This document shows positions 51,974-61,351 of a DNA stretch of 64,000 nt, piece by piece. Each line of letters starts with the position of its first letter. Position 1 is the first letter of the stretch. This DNA comes from Opitutaceae bacterium (GTDB taxonomy: Bacteria > Verrucomicrobiota > Verrucomicrobiia > Opitutales > Opitutaceae), in the NCBI GenBank assembly GCA_030648295.1, contig JAUSID010000177.1, positions 1-64,000 on the forward strand, read 5' to 3'. The notes beneath the pieces are model-generated. The model worked only from the letters and a program-made list of their open reading frames with translations, ran no database searches and was not told the DNA's origin. Made by a program: the position numbers and the translations under genes.

Positions 51974-52735
51974 ATGACGCCCTCCTTCGTCCGAGCGAAA
52001 CTCGCCACCAGCGAGCCCATCCTCACCGCCAAGGCCTGTTACGCCGACCCCGAACTCGTCGAGCTGATGGCTTCCGCGGGATTCGACGCCGTGTGGCTCT
52101 GCCTCGAACACCGCCGGCTCGATCCGGCCGTGGTGTATTCGCTCATCCAGGCATGCCGGCTGGGCGGGGCGGACACGCTCGTGCGCATCAAGCCGGCCAA
52201 CCACGCCGATGTGCTCTGGCTCCTCGAATCGGGCACGCGCGGCATCATGCTGCCGCGCGTGCGGCACCCGGACGAGGTGCGGTCGGTCGTGGCGGCGATG
52301 AAGTTTTTCCCGGAGGGAAATCGCGGCAGTGACGTAATCCATGCGGATTCCTCGTTCGGCCGGGTGAAGCTTGGGGATTATGTCGCGGCGGCCAACCGCG
52401 AGACGTTTCTCGTCGTGCAGATCGAGGAGCCGGAGGTCGTGCCGCACCTCGATGCGATCGCGGCGATGCCGGGCGTCGACGTGCTTTTCGTCGGACCGGG
52501 CGATCTCACGCTCGGACTGGGGCAGACCGGGCCGCTCGATGGACCCGAGGTCATGAAGATTGTCAGCGCGGTGGCCGACGCGTGCCGGCGCCACGGGAAA
52601 CGCGCGGGCATTCCCTGCGCCGCGGATCAGGTCGCGAAATACCGCGCCCTCGGCTACTCGTTTTTCAACGTGGTCAGCGATTATCGCTGCGTGGTGAATG
52701 GATTGAAGTCCGCGCTCGCCGCCGCCCGCGCATGA
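51974..52735 (+). CDS. HpcH/HpaI aldolase family protein
   Basis: 253 residues, ATG 51974. TIM-barrel of the class II pyruvate aldolases: GFDAVWLCLEHRRLD, TLVRIKPANHADVLWLLESG (active-site Arg), RGIMLPRVRHPDEV, VVQIEEPEVV with the metal-ligand Glu, and GVDVLFVGPGDLTLGLG with the Asp ligand. Such enzymes cleave 2-keto-3-deoxy acids to pyruvate and an aldehyde. Its stop overlaps the next start (ATGA), so it belongs to the following glycan operon. Substrate unknown; 2-keto-3-deoxy-rhamnonate or similar are typical. Confidence 0.9.
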   Translation: MTPSFVRAKLATSEPILTAKACYADPELVELMASAGFDAVWLCLEHRRLDPAVVYSLIQACRLGGADTLVRIKPANHADVLWLLESGTRGIMLPRVRHPDEVRSVVAAMKFFPEGNRGSDVIHADSSFGRVKLGDYVAAANRETFLVVQIEEPEVVPHLDAIAAMPGVDVLFVGPGDLTLGLGQTGPLDGPEVMKIVSAVADACRRHGKRAGIPCAADQVAKYRALGYSFFNVVSDYRCVVNGLKSALAAARA

Positions 52736-55632
52736 ACACCTGGCTTCATCCATGTAGCCGCGAGCGGGAACCGGGCAGGGCACCCCGCCGTATCCGTATC
52801 GATGCATTGGAGGTGGAGCCGCTTGACCCCAAGCGGCTGAATGCGAGAGCGAACGCACGGCAACGCGTTGAGGACAACGCGTTCCACCTTTCAGCGGTTC
52901 GAATTTGGGAGGCAGATCGAGGCTCGACTGCAGGGACGCGGCTGAGGGCACCGCGCCGCTCGCGCCGTCTCGCCGCGATCGCGGCAATCGTCACGTCCGT
53001 CGCGGCTGGCGCCGCGCCACCAATCGCGGACTACACGATTCAACTCGATGTGATTCGTGAAGGCTACGACGGCGTGCATTGCTGGGTGCATCCGCGCGCG
53101 GGAATCGTGCCGGCGTCGAACGGCGCGGCACCGTCCGTTGTGCTCACGCTGCAAAAGCTCTGGCTGCGCGGGAGCGACGTGTTCGGGCCGCTGCACGAGC
53201 TGCGCACCGACGACCTCGGCCGCACGTGGAACGGCCCGGTCGAGCATGCGGCGACCCTCGGCCAGCGGGCCGAACCAAACGGCGTGACGGTCGGCGCGTG
53301 CGATTTCTGGCCGAAATGGCATGCCGCGTCGGGCCGGTTGCTCGGCATCGGCCATACGGTCCGTTACCGCGACAACGCCGTCATTCGCGAGCGGCCGCGC
53401 GAAACTTATTTTTCCATCTACGATCCGGCGGCGCGCACGTGGACGGCCTGCCGCACGCTCGCGATGCCGGACGAGCCGCGGTTCTACAACGCCGGAGCGG
53501 GGTGCGCGCAGCGGGTCGATCTGCCCGGCGGCGACATCCTGCTGCCGTTCTATTTCAAGGCACGTGGCGCGTCGGACTACCGGGTCGCTGTGGCGCGGTG
53601 CGCCTTCGACGGCAGCACGCTCAGCGTACGCACGGTCGGCCCCGAACTCGCGCTGGCCGGCGGACGCGGGCTCTACGAGCCGTCGCTCGCGCACGTGGGC
53701 GGCCGGTTCTTCCTTACGCTGCGCAACGATCAGGCGGCCTATGTCGCGACTTCGCGCGACGGGTTGAACTTCGATGCGCCCCGCCGCTGGACGTGTGACG
53801 ATGGCACCGACCTCGGCAGCTACAACACGCAGGCGCACTGGGTCACGCACGGCGACGCGTTGTTTCTCGTCTACACGCGGCGCGGGGCGGGCAACGACCA
53901 CGTGACGCGGCATCGCGCGCCGCTGTTCATCGCGCAAATCGATCCGGAGCGATTGGTGGTCCTGCGGGCGACCGAGCGAATCCTCGTGCCCGAGCACGGC
54001 GCGCGGCTGGGGAACTTCGGCATCACGGAGATCACCGCGAGCGAGACCTGGGTGACCGTGGCGGAGTGGATGCAGGGCAATCCGCCGATGCGCATCATCC
54101 CGCCGGACAATCCCTGGGGCGCCAACAACCGCGTCTATGCCGCGCGGATACGTTTCGACCGGCCATTGCCGCCGGCGGCGGCGATGCGCGCTGCGGCGCG
54201 CGAGCGTCCGCGCCGGCTGCTGTTCAACGACGACGGCGGCGAGACGCGCGTGCCGCCGCGACCGCTGCCGAAGCCGGCAGATTTCCTGCCGGCGCGGATT
54301 GCGCCGCTCGCGGGCACGCAGGTCGACACGATCGTGTTCGACACGACGAGCGGCACCTTCAACCGGTTCGCCCACCGCACGCAGGTAGCGGAGATGTTTT
54401 TCCAGCGCGAGGGCCGCTACCAGCACAACATCCTCCCCGATCTCGCGCCGCTCGGCACGGATTCGCTGCGCGTCGTCACGGAGCACTGCCGCAAGGTCGG
54501 ACACGAGGTGTTCTGGACGATGCGGATGAACGACACGCACGACGCGTCGAATCCGCTGCTCATCCCGAAGCTCAAGGCCGCGCATCCCGACTGGCTGATG
54601 GGCACGAAGGAAAAGCCGCCGAAGCGCGGCACGTGGAGCGCGGTCGATTATGCGCGCCCGGAGATCCGCGATCTGGCGCGGCGCACGATCGCCGAGGTCG
54701 CGGCGAATTTCGATATCGATGGGATCGAACTCGATTTCTGGCGGCACCCGGTGTTCTTCCGGCAGACGGCCGCCGAGCTGCCGGTCGGCGACGAGGAGCG
54801 GGCGTTGATGACGGCCCTGCTGCGCGACATCCGGCGCGATCTTGATGCGGCGGCGCGCCGCCGCGGTCACGCCATCCTGCTCGCCATTAAAACGCCCGAT
54901 TCGGTGAGCTACTGCCGTGAACTCGGGCTGGATCTCGAGCACTGGCTCGCAGACGGACTGGTGGATTTTCTGGTGCCGGGCGGCTATTTTCAACTGAACC
55001 ACTGGACCGAGAGCGTGGCGCTCGCCCGGCGGCACGGCGTGAAGATCTACGCCTGCCTGCCGGAGAGCCGCGTGCGCGACGAGGCGGGCAAACGCGAGCG
55101 CGCGTCGCTCGAGACGTTGCGTGGTCGCGCGCTGGCGGCGTGGGCGGCGGGCGTGGATGGCATCGAGATGTTCAACCACTCCAACCCCCAGTCGCCACTC
55201 TGGCGCGAACTCGGCGATCCCGCCCTGCTGCGAACGCTGCCGAAGATCTACTTTGCGAGTGTGCAGGGGGCGTCGAACTCCCGCAGTTATTATCCGGCGC
55301 AGAAACACACGGTCGTGCCGACGCTCACACCCGACGCGCCAGCGAAACTCGCGGCGAACGAAGCGCGGACGATCGAGGTCTTGATCGGTGACGACCTCCG
55401 CACGACGGAGCGCCTTGGCGCGAGGCTGACGTTGCGCGTGGCCCGGACCGATGCCGCGCCGCGTGTCGAGTGGGACGGCGTCCCGATTGCGTTGGCGGCG
55501 GTCGATGCGCACACGTGGTCGGGCGCGATCGAGCGGGCGCGGGTGACGCCGGGCGTCCGGCGCATCGCGATTCGCGCCGCACGGACGATGGAACTCCAGG
55601 ATCTTGCCGTGCGGATCGAGGCGGCCCCGTAG
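52732..55632 (+). CDS. Sialidase-like propeller fused to TIM-barrel domain
   Basis: 966 residues if started at ATG 52732, which overlaps the aldolase stop. The first 70 residues are encoded by hairpin repeats (52811-52890) and lack protein-like character; a signal peptide (RRLAAIAAIVTSVAAGAAPP) follows at about 80-100, so the real start may be further in. Then a sialidase-type propeller (about 105-500: VLTLQKLWLRGSDVFG, RTDDLGRTWNGP Asp box, YATSRDGLNF) joined to a C-terminal TIM-barrel (about 520-860: VFWTMRMNDTHDASNPLLIP, IAEVAANFDIDGIELDFWRH, HAILLAIKTPDSVSYCRELG, KIYACLPESRV) and a beta domain. Resembles GH-like domains of unknown family. The fusion is unusual. Confidence 0.72.
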   Translation: MNTWLHPCSREREPGRAPRRIRIDALEVEPLDPKRLNARANARQRVEDNAFHLSAVRIWEADRGSTAGTRLRAPRRSRRLAAIAAIVTSVAAGAAPPIADYTIQLDVIREGYDGVHCWVHPRAGIVPASNGAAPSVVLTLQKLWLRGSDVFGPLHELRTDDLGRTWNGPVEHAATLGQRAEPNGVTVGACDFWPKWHAASGRLLGIGHTVRYRDNAVIRERPRETYFSIYDPAARTWTACRTLAMPDEPRFYNAGAGCAQRVDLPGGDILLPFYFKARGASDYRVAVARCAFDGSTLSVRTVGPELALAGGRGLYEPSLAHVGGRFFLTLRNDQAAYVATSRDGLNFDAPRRWTCDDGTDLGSYNTQAHWVTHGDALFLVYTRRGAGNDHVTRHRAPLFIAQIDPERLVVLRATERILVPEHGARLGNFGITEITASETWVTVAEWMQGNPPMRIIPPDNPWGANNRVYAARIRFDRPLPPAAAMRAAARERPRRLLFNDDGGETRVPPRPLPKPADFLPARIAPLAGTQVDTIVFDTTSGTFNRFAHRTQVAEMFFQREGRYQHNILPDLAPLGTDSLRVVTEHCRKVGHEVFWTMRMNDTHDASNPLLIPKLKAAHPDWLMGTKEKPPKRGTWSAVDYARPEIRDLARRTIAEVAANFDIDGIELDFWRHPVFFRQTAAELPVGDEERALMTALLRDIRRDLDAAARRRGHAILLAIKTPDSVSYCRELGLDLEHWLADGLVDFLVPGGYFQLNHWTESVALARRHGVKIYACLPESRVRDEAGKRERASLETLRGRALAAWAAGVDGIEMFNHSNPQSPLWRELGDPALLRTLPKIYFASVQGASNSRSYYPAQKHTVVPTLTPDAPAKLAANEARTIEVLIGDDLRTTERLGARLTLRVARTDAAPRVEWDGVPIALAAVDAHTWSGAIERARVTPGVRRIAIRAARTMELQDLAVRIEAAP
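52811..52890. repeat. Double hairpin repeat in the fusion gene start
   Basis: AGGTGGAGCCGCTTGACCCC and its palindromic partner AAGCGG, then CAACGCGTTGAGGACAACGC with GTTCCACCTT closing back. The unit begins AGGTGGAG and ends CCACCT, and could fold as one long hairpin with two arms. Confidence 0.6.
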
Positions 55633-55653
55633 CAGAGAGCGTCAGCCCGCGCT

Positions 55654-56934
55654 TCACAAACGCGAGGGGGCAACCGCGGATGGCGCCGCGCTCGCCGCGC
55701 GCGCCCGCTCGATGTCGCGCGCCGCCCAGAGCCGATACGCCACGACGAGCGCCACGCCGGCGATGACGAACAGCAGCGAGATGCCGGCGAAGATGGCATT
55801 CAGCCCGAACGCGCGCTTCAGCACGCCGGTGAGCAGCACGCCGAGACCGCCGGCCGCGGTGGCGGCGGTGTTCATGATGCCGATGGCGGTGGAGCGCAGC
55901 CGCTCCGGCATCACTTCGCAGAGGATCGGGTTTTCGTTGGCCTGGCCGAGACCGCGGAACAGCGAGAAGGCGGAGACAGCGATGGCGACCATGGTGAAAC
56001 TGGGCCGCAGCAGGAACAGCAGCAGGAACGGCGCGGCGGCGAGATAACTGAGGCCCTGGACGAGCATCCGGTGGCGCGCGCTTTTCATTGCGGCGCGATC
56101 GGAAATCCAGCCGCCAAGCGCAATGCCGAGCACGGTCGAAATCTGCAGCATGAACGTGCCCGCGAAACCGGCCCCGCCGAGCGTCATGTTGAAGGCCTCG
56201 CGGAAATAGAGCGGCAGCCAGTTCAGAAATACCCAGATGCCGACGCCGGCGAGCATGGCCTTGGCCAGCAGCACGTGATACGACGGGACGTGGAGCAGGT
56301 AGGTCGCAGCCTCGCGCAACGTGGCTCGCGGGGCGGCCGCCGTGACCGGACGCGCCAGCGGTCCATCCGTCAGAATGAAATTGGCCGCCACCGCCAGCAC
56401 CACGCCGCCAAGCCCGAGCACCCAGAAACCGGAGCGCCAGCCAAAGTGATCGGCGAGATAGCCGGCGAACGCCCCGCCGAGCACGACGCCGAAGTTCAAC
56501 CCGACCGAATGCACGCTCATCGCGCGCCCGCGCGTTTCCGATCCATGATGGTCCGCGAGCAGTGCGGTTGCCGCCGGCAGATAGAGACACTCCGAAAAGC
56601 CCAGGGCCGCGCGCAGCAGGAGGAGCACGGCGAAACCATTCGCGAGACCCATGAACGCCGTGACGAGACTCCACAACGCGAGGCTCCACATCACGAGCTT
56701 GCGGCGCGACCAGCGATCGGCCACGAGCCCCGCCACGGGCGAGCCAAGCGCATACGCCCAGAGAAAGAGCGAGCCGAGCAGCCCGAGTTGCGCGTCAGAC
56801 AGCGAAAAATCCGTGCGCAGCGCGGGGAGCACCGACGACAGCGCCGCCCGATCGGCATAGTTGAGCGCCGCGGCCGCGGCCAGAAATCCCGCCACACGCC
56901 AGCGAGGTTCGGTAAGCCAGGCGACAGACTTCAT
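55654..56934 (-). CDS. MFS transporter (sugar-acid or sialate type)
   Basis: 426 residues from ATG 56934. Twelve hydrophobic spans; MFS loop motif GLVADRWSRRKLVMW between spans 2 and 3 (about residue 75) and AAALNYADRAALSSVLPALR at the front. The ADRAAL/ LNYADR start is that of the ACS/NanT-like sugar acid transporters. Imports a sugar acid with protons; sialic acid or a uronate is likely from the neighbours. Same strand as the kelch and lyase genes, with which it may form an operon in the order lyase, kelch, transporter. Confidence 0.85.
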   Translation of the reverse strand: MKSVAWLTEPRWRVAGFLAAAAALNYADRAALSSVLPALRTDFSLSDAQLGLLGSLFLWAYALGSPVAGLVADRWSRRKLVMWSLALWSLVTAFMGLANGFAVLLLLRAALGFSECLYLPAATALLADHHGSETRGRAMSVHSVGLNFGVVLGGAFAGYLADHFGWRSGFWVLGLGGVVLAVAANFILTDGPLARPVTAAAPRATLREAATYLLHVPSYHVLLAKAMLAGVGIWVFLNWLPLYFREAFNMTLGGAGFAGTFMLQISTVLGIALGGWISDRAAMKSARHRMLVQGLSYLAAAPFLLLFLLRPSFTMVAIAVSAFSLFRGLGQANENPILCEVMPERLRSTAIGIMNTAATAAGGLGVLLTGVLKRAFGLNAIFAGISLLFVIAGVALVVAYRLWAARDIERARAASAAPSAVAPSRL

Positions 56935-57043
56935 GGCGGAGTGACTCCGATGGCGCGAACGGTGGTTCGCCTTGATTGGTGCCGTTCGAGCGCAGTGCGC
57001 TCGATGCGCCTGGCTGCCGACGCGCAGAATGTCGCGGCGCGCG

Positions 57044-58060
57044 TCATGGAATCGTTCGTGTTTCCTGTCCACGCAGCGCCTTTGAGGTTTGCGCGGAAAG
57101 CGGCAATTGCCACACCACGGCGGAGCGGCCGCGCACCCGGTCCTCGCCGCCAAGCAGCAGGACGCGCTGGACGTCGCGAATCATCGCGGCGGCGAGCCTC
57201 GGCGCGGGCAGGGGTGGCGCGGGAGTGAATTTGCCATCGACGGAATCGTAGAGCCACGCGCCCGTGGAAATGCGCGTGGCGCCTTCGCGAAGCTCCACGC
57301 CGCCCGCCAGCAGCGCGTGGCGTCCGTCGAGTGCGACGCCGTTCAATCCTCGCGGCAGCGCGAATGGCAACGGGTGTCGTTTCCATTCGGCTGATGAGGC
57401 GGACAACACCCAAACTTCGCGCGGCGCCACGAGCCGTTTCTGTTCGGCCGACCATTCGCTGCCGGGCAGGATGTGCAACGCGCCGCCGAACGCGAGCACC
57501 ACGGGATTAATCCACGCCGGGCCGGCCGATGCGCCGGCGCGCACGTCTCCACTCGCCAGATCCACCCGCCATACCGCGGAACTCGTGCGGGTGAAGTCCC
57601 CATCGACCGGCGTGCCACCCACGATCCACAGCGCGCCATCGAGGAGCGCCGCGCCGCAATTGGCGCGCGGCTCCGGCAGCCGCGCGAAATCGTGGACGGC
57701 GCCGGTCGCGAAGTCGACGCTCCGGATGACGTCGAGCGGTCCCGACGCGCCGAGGCCGCCGGCGAGCCACAACGCACGCGCATCCGCGGCCGCGCCGCCG
57801 TGGGCAAAGCCGCCGCTGATCTCCGCGCTGGCGTGCCAGGTGGCTGCATCGGAGCGCCGGCGGTAAACCGTCGTGGCGATCCGTTTCGCGTCGCCCTCCC
57901 AATAACTGCCGCCGGCAATCCACAGATCGCCCGACGATGCGCCAGCCGCATGGCCCGCCAGCCCGCGCGGCAGTGGCGCCACCTCGGTCCAGGCCTCGGC
58001 CGCCAGCCCGGCCGAGAGCGCCGCGAGGGAGGGCAGAGTAAGAGCCAGCGTGCGCATCAT
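57044..58060 (-). CDS. Exported kelch-repeat (NanM-like) protein
   Basis: 338 residues, signal peptide (LALTLPSLAALSAGLAAEAW). Six kelch-like blades with double-Gly strands: GDLWIAGGSY, RALWLAGGLG, GALWIVGGTP, GALHILPGSE, RHALLAGGVE, QRVLLLGGED. This layout is that of N-acetylneuraminate epimerase (NanM), which converts alpha- to beta-sialic acid in the periplasm. The Arg/Glu active-site residues cannot be fixed by eye. Its ATG overlaps the lyase stop (TGATG), hence translational coupling. Confidence 0.78.
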   Translation of the reverse strand: MMRTLALTLPSLAALSAGLAAEAWTEVAPLPRGLAGHAAGASSGDLWIAGGSYWEGDAKRIATTVYRRRSDAATWHASAEISGGFAHGGAAADARALWLAGGLGASGPLDVIRSVDFATGAVHDFARLPEPRANCGAALLDGALWIVGGTPVDGDFTRTSSAVWRVDLASGDVRAGASAGPAWINPVVLAFGGALHILPGSEWSAEQKRLVAPREVWVLSASSAEWKRHPLPFALPRGLNGVALDGRHALLAGGVELREGATRISTGAWLYDSVDGKFTPAPPLPAPRLAAAMIRDVQRVLLLGGEDRVRGRSAVVWQLPLSAQTSKALRGQETRTIP

Positions 58061-59007
58061 CAGACGGCGCGCACAGCGGCGGCGGACTGAAGATGCTCGT
58101 GCATGAAATCCATGATCATCTGCTCGAACTCCGCCGAGAAGCGCACGCCGGGAACGGCCCCGGCAGTCGTGGCGATGACGCCGCGTTGCTGCAGCGGCAG
58201 TTTCAGCGTGTGCAGAAAATGGGCGAACGACTGCCTCACCCCGGGTCGGCCGAAGATTTCCCAGAGCGCGTTGATTTGCAGTTGCAGTTCCTCCGCGCGC
58301 GCCTGCTGGCCCGACCGCCAGGCGGTGAACAGCGCGCGAAAAAGCTGGGGCGCGATGCAGGCCTGCGCGACCACGCAGCCATGCCCGCCCGCGGCGAGGG
58401 TGGGGAGCACCAACTTCTCAACTCCTTGGAAGAACAGAAACTTTCGACCCGCCGTGGCCGCCAGCACCTCGGCACAGCGGTTGTGATCGCCGCCACTCGT
58501 GTCCTTCAACGCGATGATATTGGGGTGCTCCGCAAGGGTGGCCACCGTTGGAACGGCGATCGGCGTTGGCATCCGGAGATGGTGGTAAAGCGCGAGCGGC
58601 ACCGGGCTGGCATCGGCCACCGCGCGGGCATACGCCACGAGTTGCTCCTGGTCCAACGCGACGAAGAATGGTGTCATCAACACCGCGACGTCGGCGCCCG
58701 CGCGCGCGGCGTCGCCCGCGTTGCGGATCGCGTGGCGGTGCCCCAGGCCGCTGATCCCGGCATAAACGATCCCTCCTGGCGCGGCGGTCCGCACCGTTTC
58801 GATGATTGCGAGCCGATCCCGCTCATCGAGCAACGGTGCCTCGCCCGTCGACGCCACCGCGAAAAACTCGTCGATGCCCGCGCTGCGCAGGTGCGCCACC
58901 AGCCGGTGAAGGCTCGGCTGGTCGAGGTCGCCGCCGGCGGTAAAGGGTGTCACCAGCGCGGCAATTAGGCGCGGCGGGGACGGGGATTGGAGCCTGCTCA
59001 ATTGCAT
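58060..59007 (-). CDS. DHDPS/N-acetylneuraminate lyase family protein
   Basis: 315 residues from ATG 59007. TIM-barrel: LIAALVTPFTAGGDLD, FFAVASTGEAPLLDERDR (GTGE-type motif with Ser), ALYHHLRMP with the catalytic Tyr region and NIIALKDTSGGDHNRC with the Schiff-base Lys. NanA, KDG aldolases and DHDPS share this fold; the VASTGEA motif and the neighbouring NanM-like, transporter and sialidase genes favour a sialate- or keto-deoxy-acid lyase. Divergent from the 59.3-kb operon. A GGTATACC site lies 82 bp before its start. Confidence 0.82.
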   Translation of the reverse strand: MQLSRLQSPSPPRLIAALVTPFTAGGDLDQPSLHRLVAHLRSAGIDEFFAVASTGEAPLLDERDRLAIIETVRTAAPGGIVYAGISGLGHRHAIRNAGDAARAGADVAVLMTPFFVALDQEQLVAYARAVADASPVPLALYHHLRMPTPIAVPTVATLAEHPNIIALKDTSGGDHNRCAEVLAATAGRKFLFFQGVEKLVLPTLAAGGHGCVVAQACIAPQLFRALFTAWRSGQQARAEELQLQINALWEIFGRPGVRQSFAHFLHTLKLPLQQRGVIATTAGAVPGVRFSAEFEQMIMDFMHEHLQSAAAVRAV

Positions 59008-59087
59008 GACGGAAGGATGGAAGGGTGCACCGGCGGGGGCCCGGCGCCCGGGCGCGGAAAACCGAGTGCACGCCAGAAAAGGTCCGA

Positions 59088-59097
59088 TGGTATACCA
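59088..59097. promoter_or_regulatory. Candidate GntR operator (TGGTATACCA)
   Basis: Perfect 10-bp palindrome, 81 bp upstream of the lyase start. Same core as at 42279 and 59294. Confidence 0.65.
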
Positions 59098-59292
59098 AAG
59101 CAAGATTGTTTTCGAGCGGCCGGTGCGACCCGTGGTCGATCGAGGGTTTCCGGGAGGTGGCGCCGGTCGGCGGGGGCGCGCGCAGGCGGGAACGTTCGCG
59201 TCGAGGATAAGCACCGCCGCCGCGCCTGGCCGGCGGAGCCCGGCAAGTGGCCTGACGGCCGCGGCGGCCCCGGATACGGAGGGTTTGACTTT

Positions 59293-59302
59293 TGGTATAC
59301 CG
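59293..59302. promoter_or_regulatory. Candidate GntR operator (TGGTATACCG)
   Basis: Core GGTATACC (59294-59301), 26 bp before the ATG of the propeller gene, a position where a bound repressor would block the start of transcription or translation initiation. Confidence 0.65.
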
Positions 59303-59327
59303 AAGAGAGCCTCGCGCCAATTCCCCC

Positions 59328-60494
59328 ATGAGCTTTCCCCTTCGCACCGGCCTCGCGTGGATCTCGCGCATTCTCGCTCTGAAGCACCGCGCTTTCCCTG
59401 CCCTGCTCTGGCTGGCCGGCGCCGCACACGCCGCCGACCCGACGGTGCGGTCGGTCGCGCCGCAAAAGACCGTCGTCCTAGTTTCTTCCGCGGCGCAGCC
59501 GGAGGCGTTTCGCTACACGGCATTCCCGGCCGTGCTGCGCACCGGTCCCGATGAGGTGTGGGTCAGCTACAAGGCGGGGCGCAGCCACGCGACGGATCCG
59601 GGGGCCGCGCTGGAGGTCGTGCAGCACCGGCTTTCGAGCGGCGAGACGAAGCTGCTGCAGCGGCTCGTCGCGCCGGAGCCGAAGCTGTATCAGATGGGTG
59701 AATTCGCGCGGCTGGCGGACGGGTCGATCACGCTCAACGTCGACGTGCAGTCGATCGGCTGGGATGGGCGCCATTACCGCAGCGGCGCGGAGGTGTTTCG
59801 CTGGAGCGCGGCGCGGCGCGCGTTCGACCCGCCCGCGCGAATGGCGCCGGTGAGCGGGGTGCTCTATGGTTACCCGTTCGGTTTTATCACGGAGGGGGAG
59901 ACGACGTGGCAGTTGATCATGGCGTTTGGGTATCACCAGCCCGGAGGGCGCTGGAGTGTCGATGCGTTGCGCTCGACCGACGCGGGTCGCTCCTGGCAGT
60001 TCGTGCGGAACCTCACCGAGGAGTTCGGCGGCATCCGGGGGAACGAGAGCGGATTTGTCCGCCACGGCGATGGCTTTATCGTGACGACGCGCGGCTACGA
60101 CAAGATCGAGCGGCTGCACCGCGTGAACCGCGATTTCCGGGTGCAACACCAGGTGGACCTGACCGGAAAACATCCTTTTCTCAACAGCTACATCGGCCGG
60201 CCGCGGCTCTTCATCCGGGACGGACAGGGTTACCTGATTGGTCGCAACTGGACGAAGGCGACGGGACCGATGCAGCTTTGCCTCTTCCGGTTCGATCCGG
60301 AGACGCTCGCGTTGGTTTCGTGCGTGATCCTCGACAATGCCGAGCAAAAACAGGTCACGGATGGTTACTACGCGGTGCCGGTGTTTTCCGGCGAAGGCGA
60401 TGCGGCGCGGTTGCATGTGATCACCTACCGGGCGTTGAACAAACAGTTTCCGGACATCCTCCGTTTCGACTACCGGTGGGCGGACGTCAAATGA
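59328..60494 (+). CDS. Exported sialidase-superfamily propeller protein
   Basis: 388 residues from ATG 59328. Signal peptide (FPALLWLAGAAHAADP) at about 22-36. Propeller blades with EVWVSYKAGRSHATDP, an Asp box STDAGRSWQF and RPRLFIRDGQGYLIGRNW. Fold of sialidases/BNR proteins, but I see only one clear Asp box, so it may be a related glycan-binding or lyase-type propeller. The stop overlaps the esterase start as ATGA. First gene of the operon under the 59293 site. Confidence 0.75.
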   Translation: MSFPLRTGLAWISRILALKHRAFPALLWLAGAAHAADPTVRSVAPQKTVVLVSSAAQPEAFRYTAFPAVLRTGPDEVWVSYKAGRSHATDPGAALEVVQHRLSSGETKLLQRLVAPEPKLYQMGEFARLADGSITLNVDVQSIGWDGRHYRSGAEVFRWSAARRAFDPPARMAPVSGVLYGYPFGFITEGETTWQLIMAFGYHQPGGRWSVDALRSTDAGRSWQFVRNLTEEFGGIRGNESGFVRHGDGFIVTTRGYDKIERLHRVNRDFRVQHQVDLTGKHPFLNSYIGRPRLFIRDGQGYLIGRNWTKATGPMQLCLFRFDPETLALVSCVILDNAEQKQVTDGYYAVPVFSGEGDAARLHVITYRALNKQFPDILRFDYRWADVK

Positions 60495-61351
60495 GGATTG
60501 TGCGTGATGCGGCCCTCCTGTCCGTTTTGCTCAGCTGCCTGGGCGCGCAAGGCGCGGAGCGAATCACATTCGTCGAGGTGAGAACCACGGCACTCGGGCG
60601 TTCGCTTCCGCTCGCGGTTGTCGCACCGTCCCCGCGTCACAGTGGCAGGGATACACCAGTCCTGTTTTTCCTGCACGGCCGGGGCCGGCACCACCGATCA
60701 CTTCTGGAGTCGGAAAAGGCGCGCGCGGCATTGCTCGCGGCGCCGTTTTTTGTCGTGCTTCCACAGGGGGAGGACGGCTGGTATGTCGATGCGCCGGCGC
60801 GGCCTGCCGACCGCTACGAGGCGTACCTCGAAGAGGTGATCACCTGGACGCGAACAAACCTGCCGGTCGCGGCCGCGCGCGAGCGCCGCGGAATCGGCGG
60901 ATGGTCGATGGGCGGATATGGCGCCGTCCGCTTTGCACAGCGCCACGCCGACCAGTTCGGGTTTGTTTGTGCGGTCATCGGGCTGCTTGATTTTCCGCGG
61001 GCAGAGACGCTGCCCGAGGGGCAGAACTACCGCGTTCCGGTACCACGCTTCACCGCCGACCCCGCAATCTGGCAGCAGATGAATCCGATTCACGGCGTGA
61101 CGGCGCTGCGGAAGTTCAATATCACGCTCGTGCTCGCGACCCGCGGCTTCGAGCGAACCATGAACGAGAATTTCATCGCGGCGCTCGCGGCCGAGAAAAT
61201 CGCGGCCCGGGTACACCGGCTGGAAGGTGGTCACACCTTTGAACTGGTTGAGCAGGCATTGCCGCTCGTGTTGGCGGATGCCGCGAATGCATTCGATCGC
61301 GTCGCGACCGGTTTGCCGTCCCCGGGGGTGACGGGCGGGCGTGGGCCATGA
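60491..61351 (+). CDS. Exported esterase (CE1/esterase D-like)
   Basis: 286 residues from ATG 60491 with a signal peptide (LLSVLLSCLGAQGAE). Alpha/beta hydrolase: PVLFFLHGRGRHHRS oxyanion loop at about 58, nucleophile GIGGWSMGGYGAVRFAQ at about 138, His in GGHTFELVEQ near 255. Similar to tributyrin esterase/feruloyl-type enzymes; likely removes acyl or acetyl groups from the glycan in the periplasm. ATGA overlaps on both sides place it firmly in the operon. Confidence 0.85.
   Translation: MRIVRDAALLSVLLSCLGAQGAERITFVEVRTTALGRSLPLAVVAPSPRHSGRDTPVLFFLHGRGRHHRSLLESEKARAALLAAPFFVVLPQGEDGWYVDAPARPADRYEAYLEEVITWTRTNLPVAAARERRGIGGWSMGGYGAVRFAQRHADQFGFVCAVIGLLDFPRAETLPEGQNYRVPVPRFTADPAIWQQMNPIHGVTALRKFNITLVLATRGFERTMNENFIAALAAEKIAARVHRLEGGHTFELVEQALPLVLADAANAFDRVATGLPSPGVTGGRGP

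Larger units (their letters stand above)
59008..59327. promoter_or_regulatory. Divergent promoter region with two GGTATACC sites
   Basis: 320 bp between the lyase and propeller genes. It carries two copies of the candidate GntR palindrome (59088-59097 and 59293-59302). Otherwise GC-rich with no gene. Confidence 0.6.
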
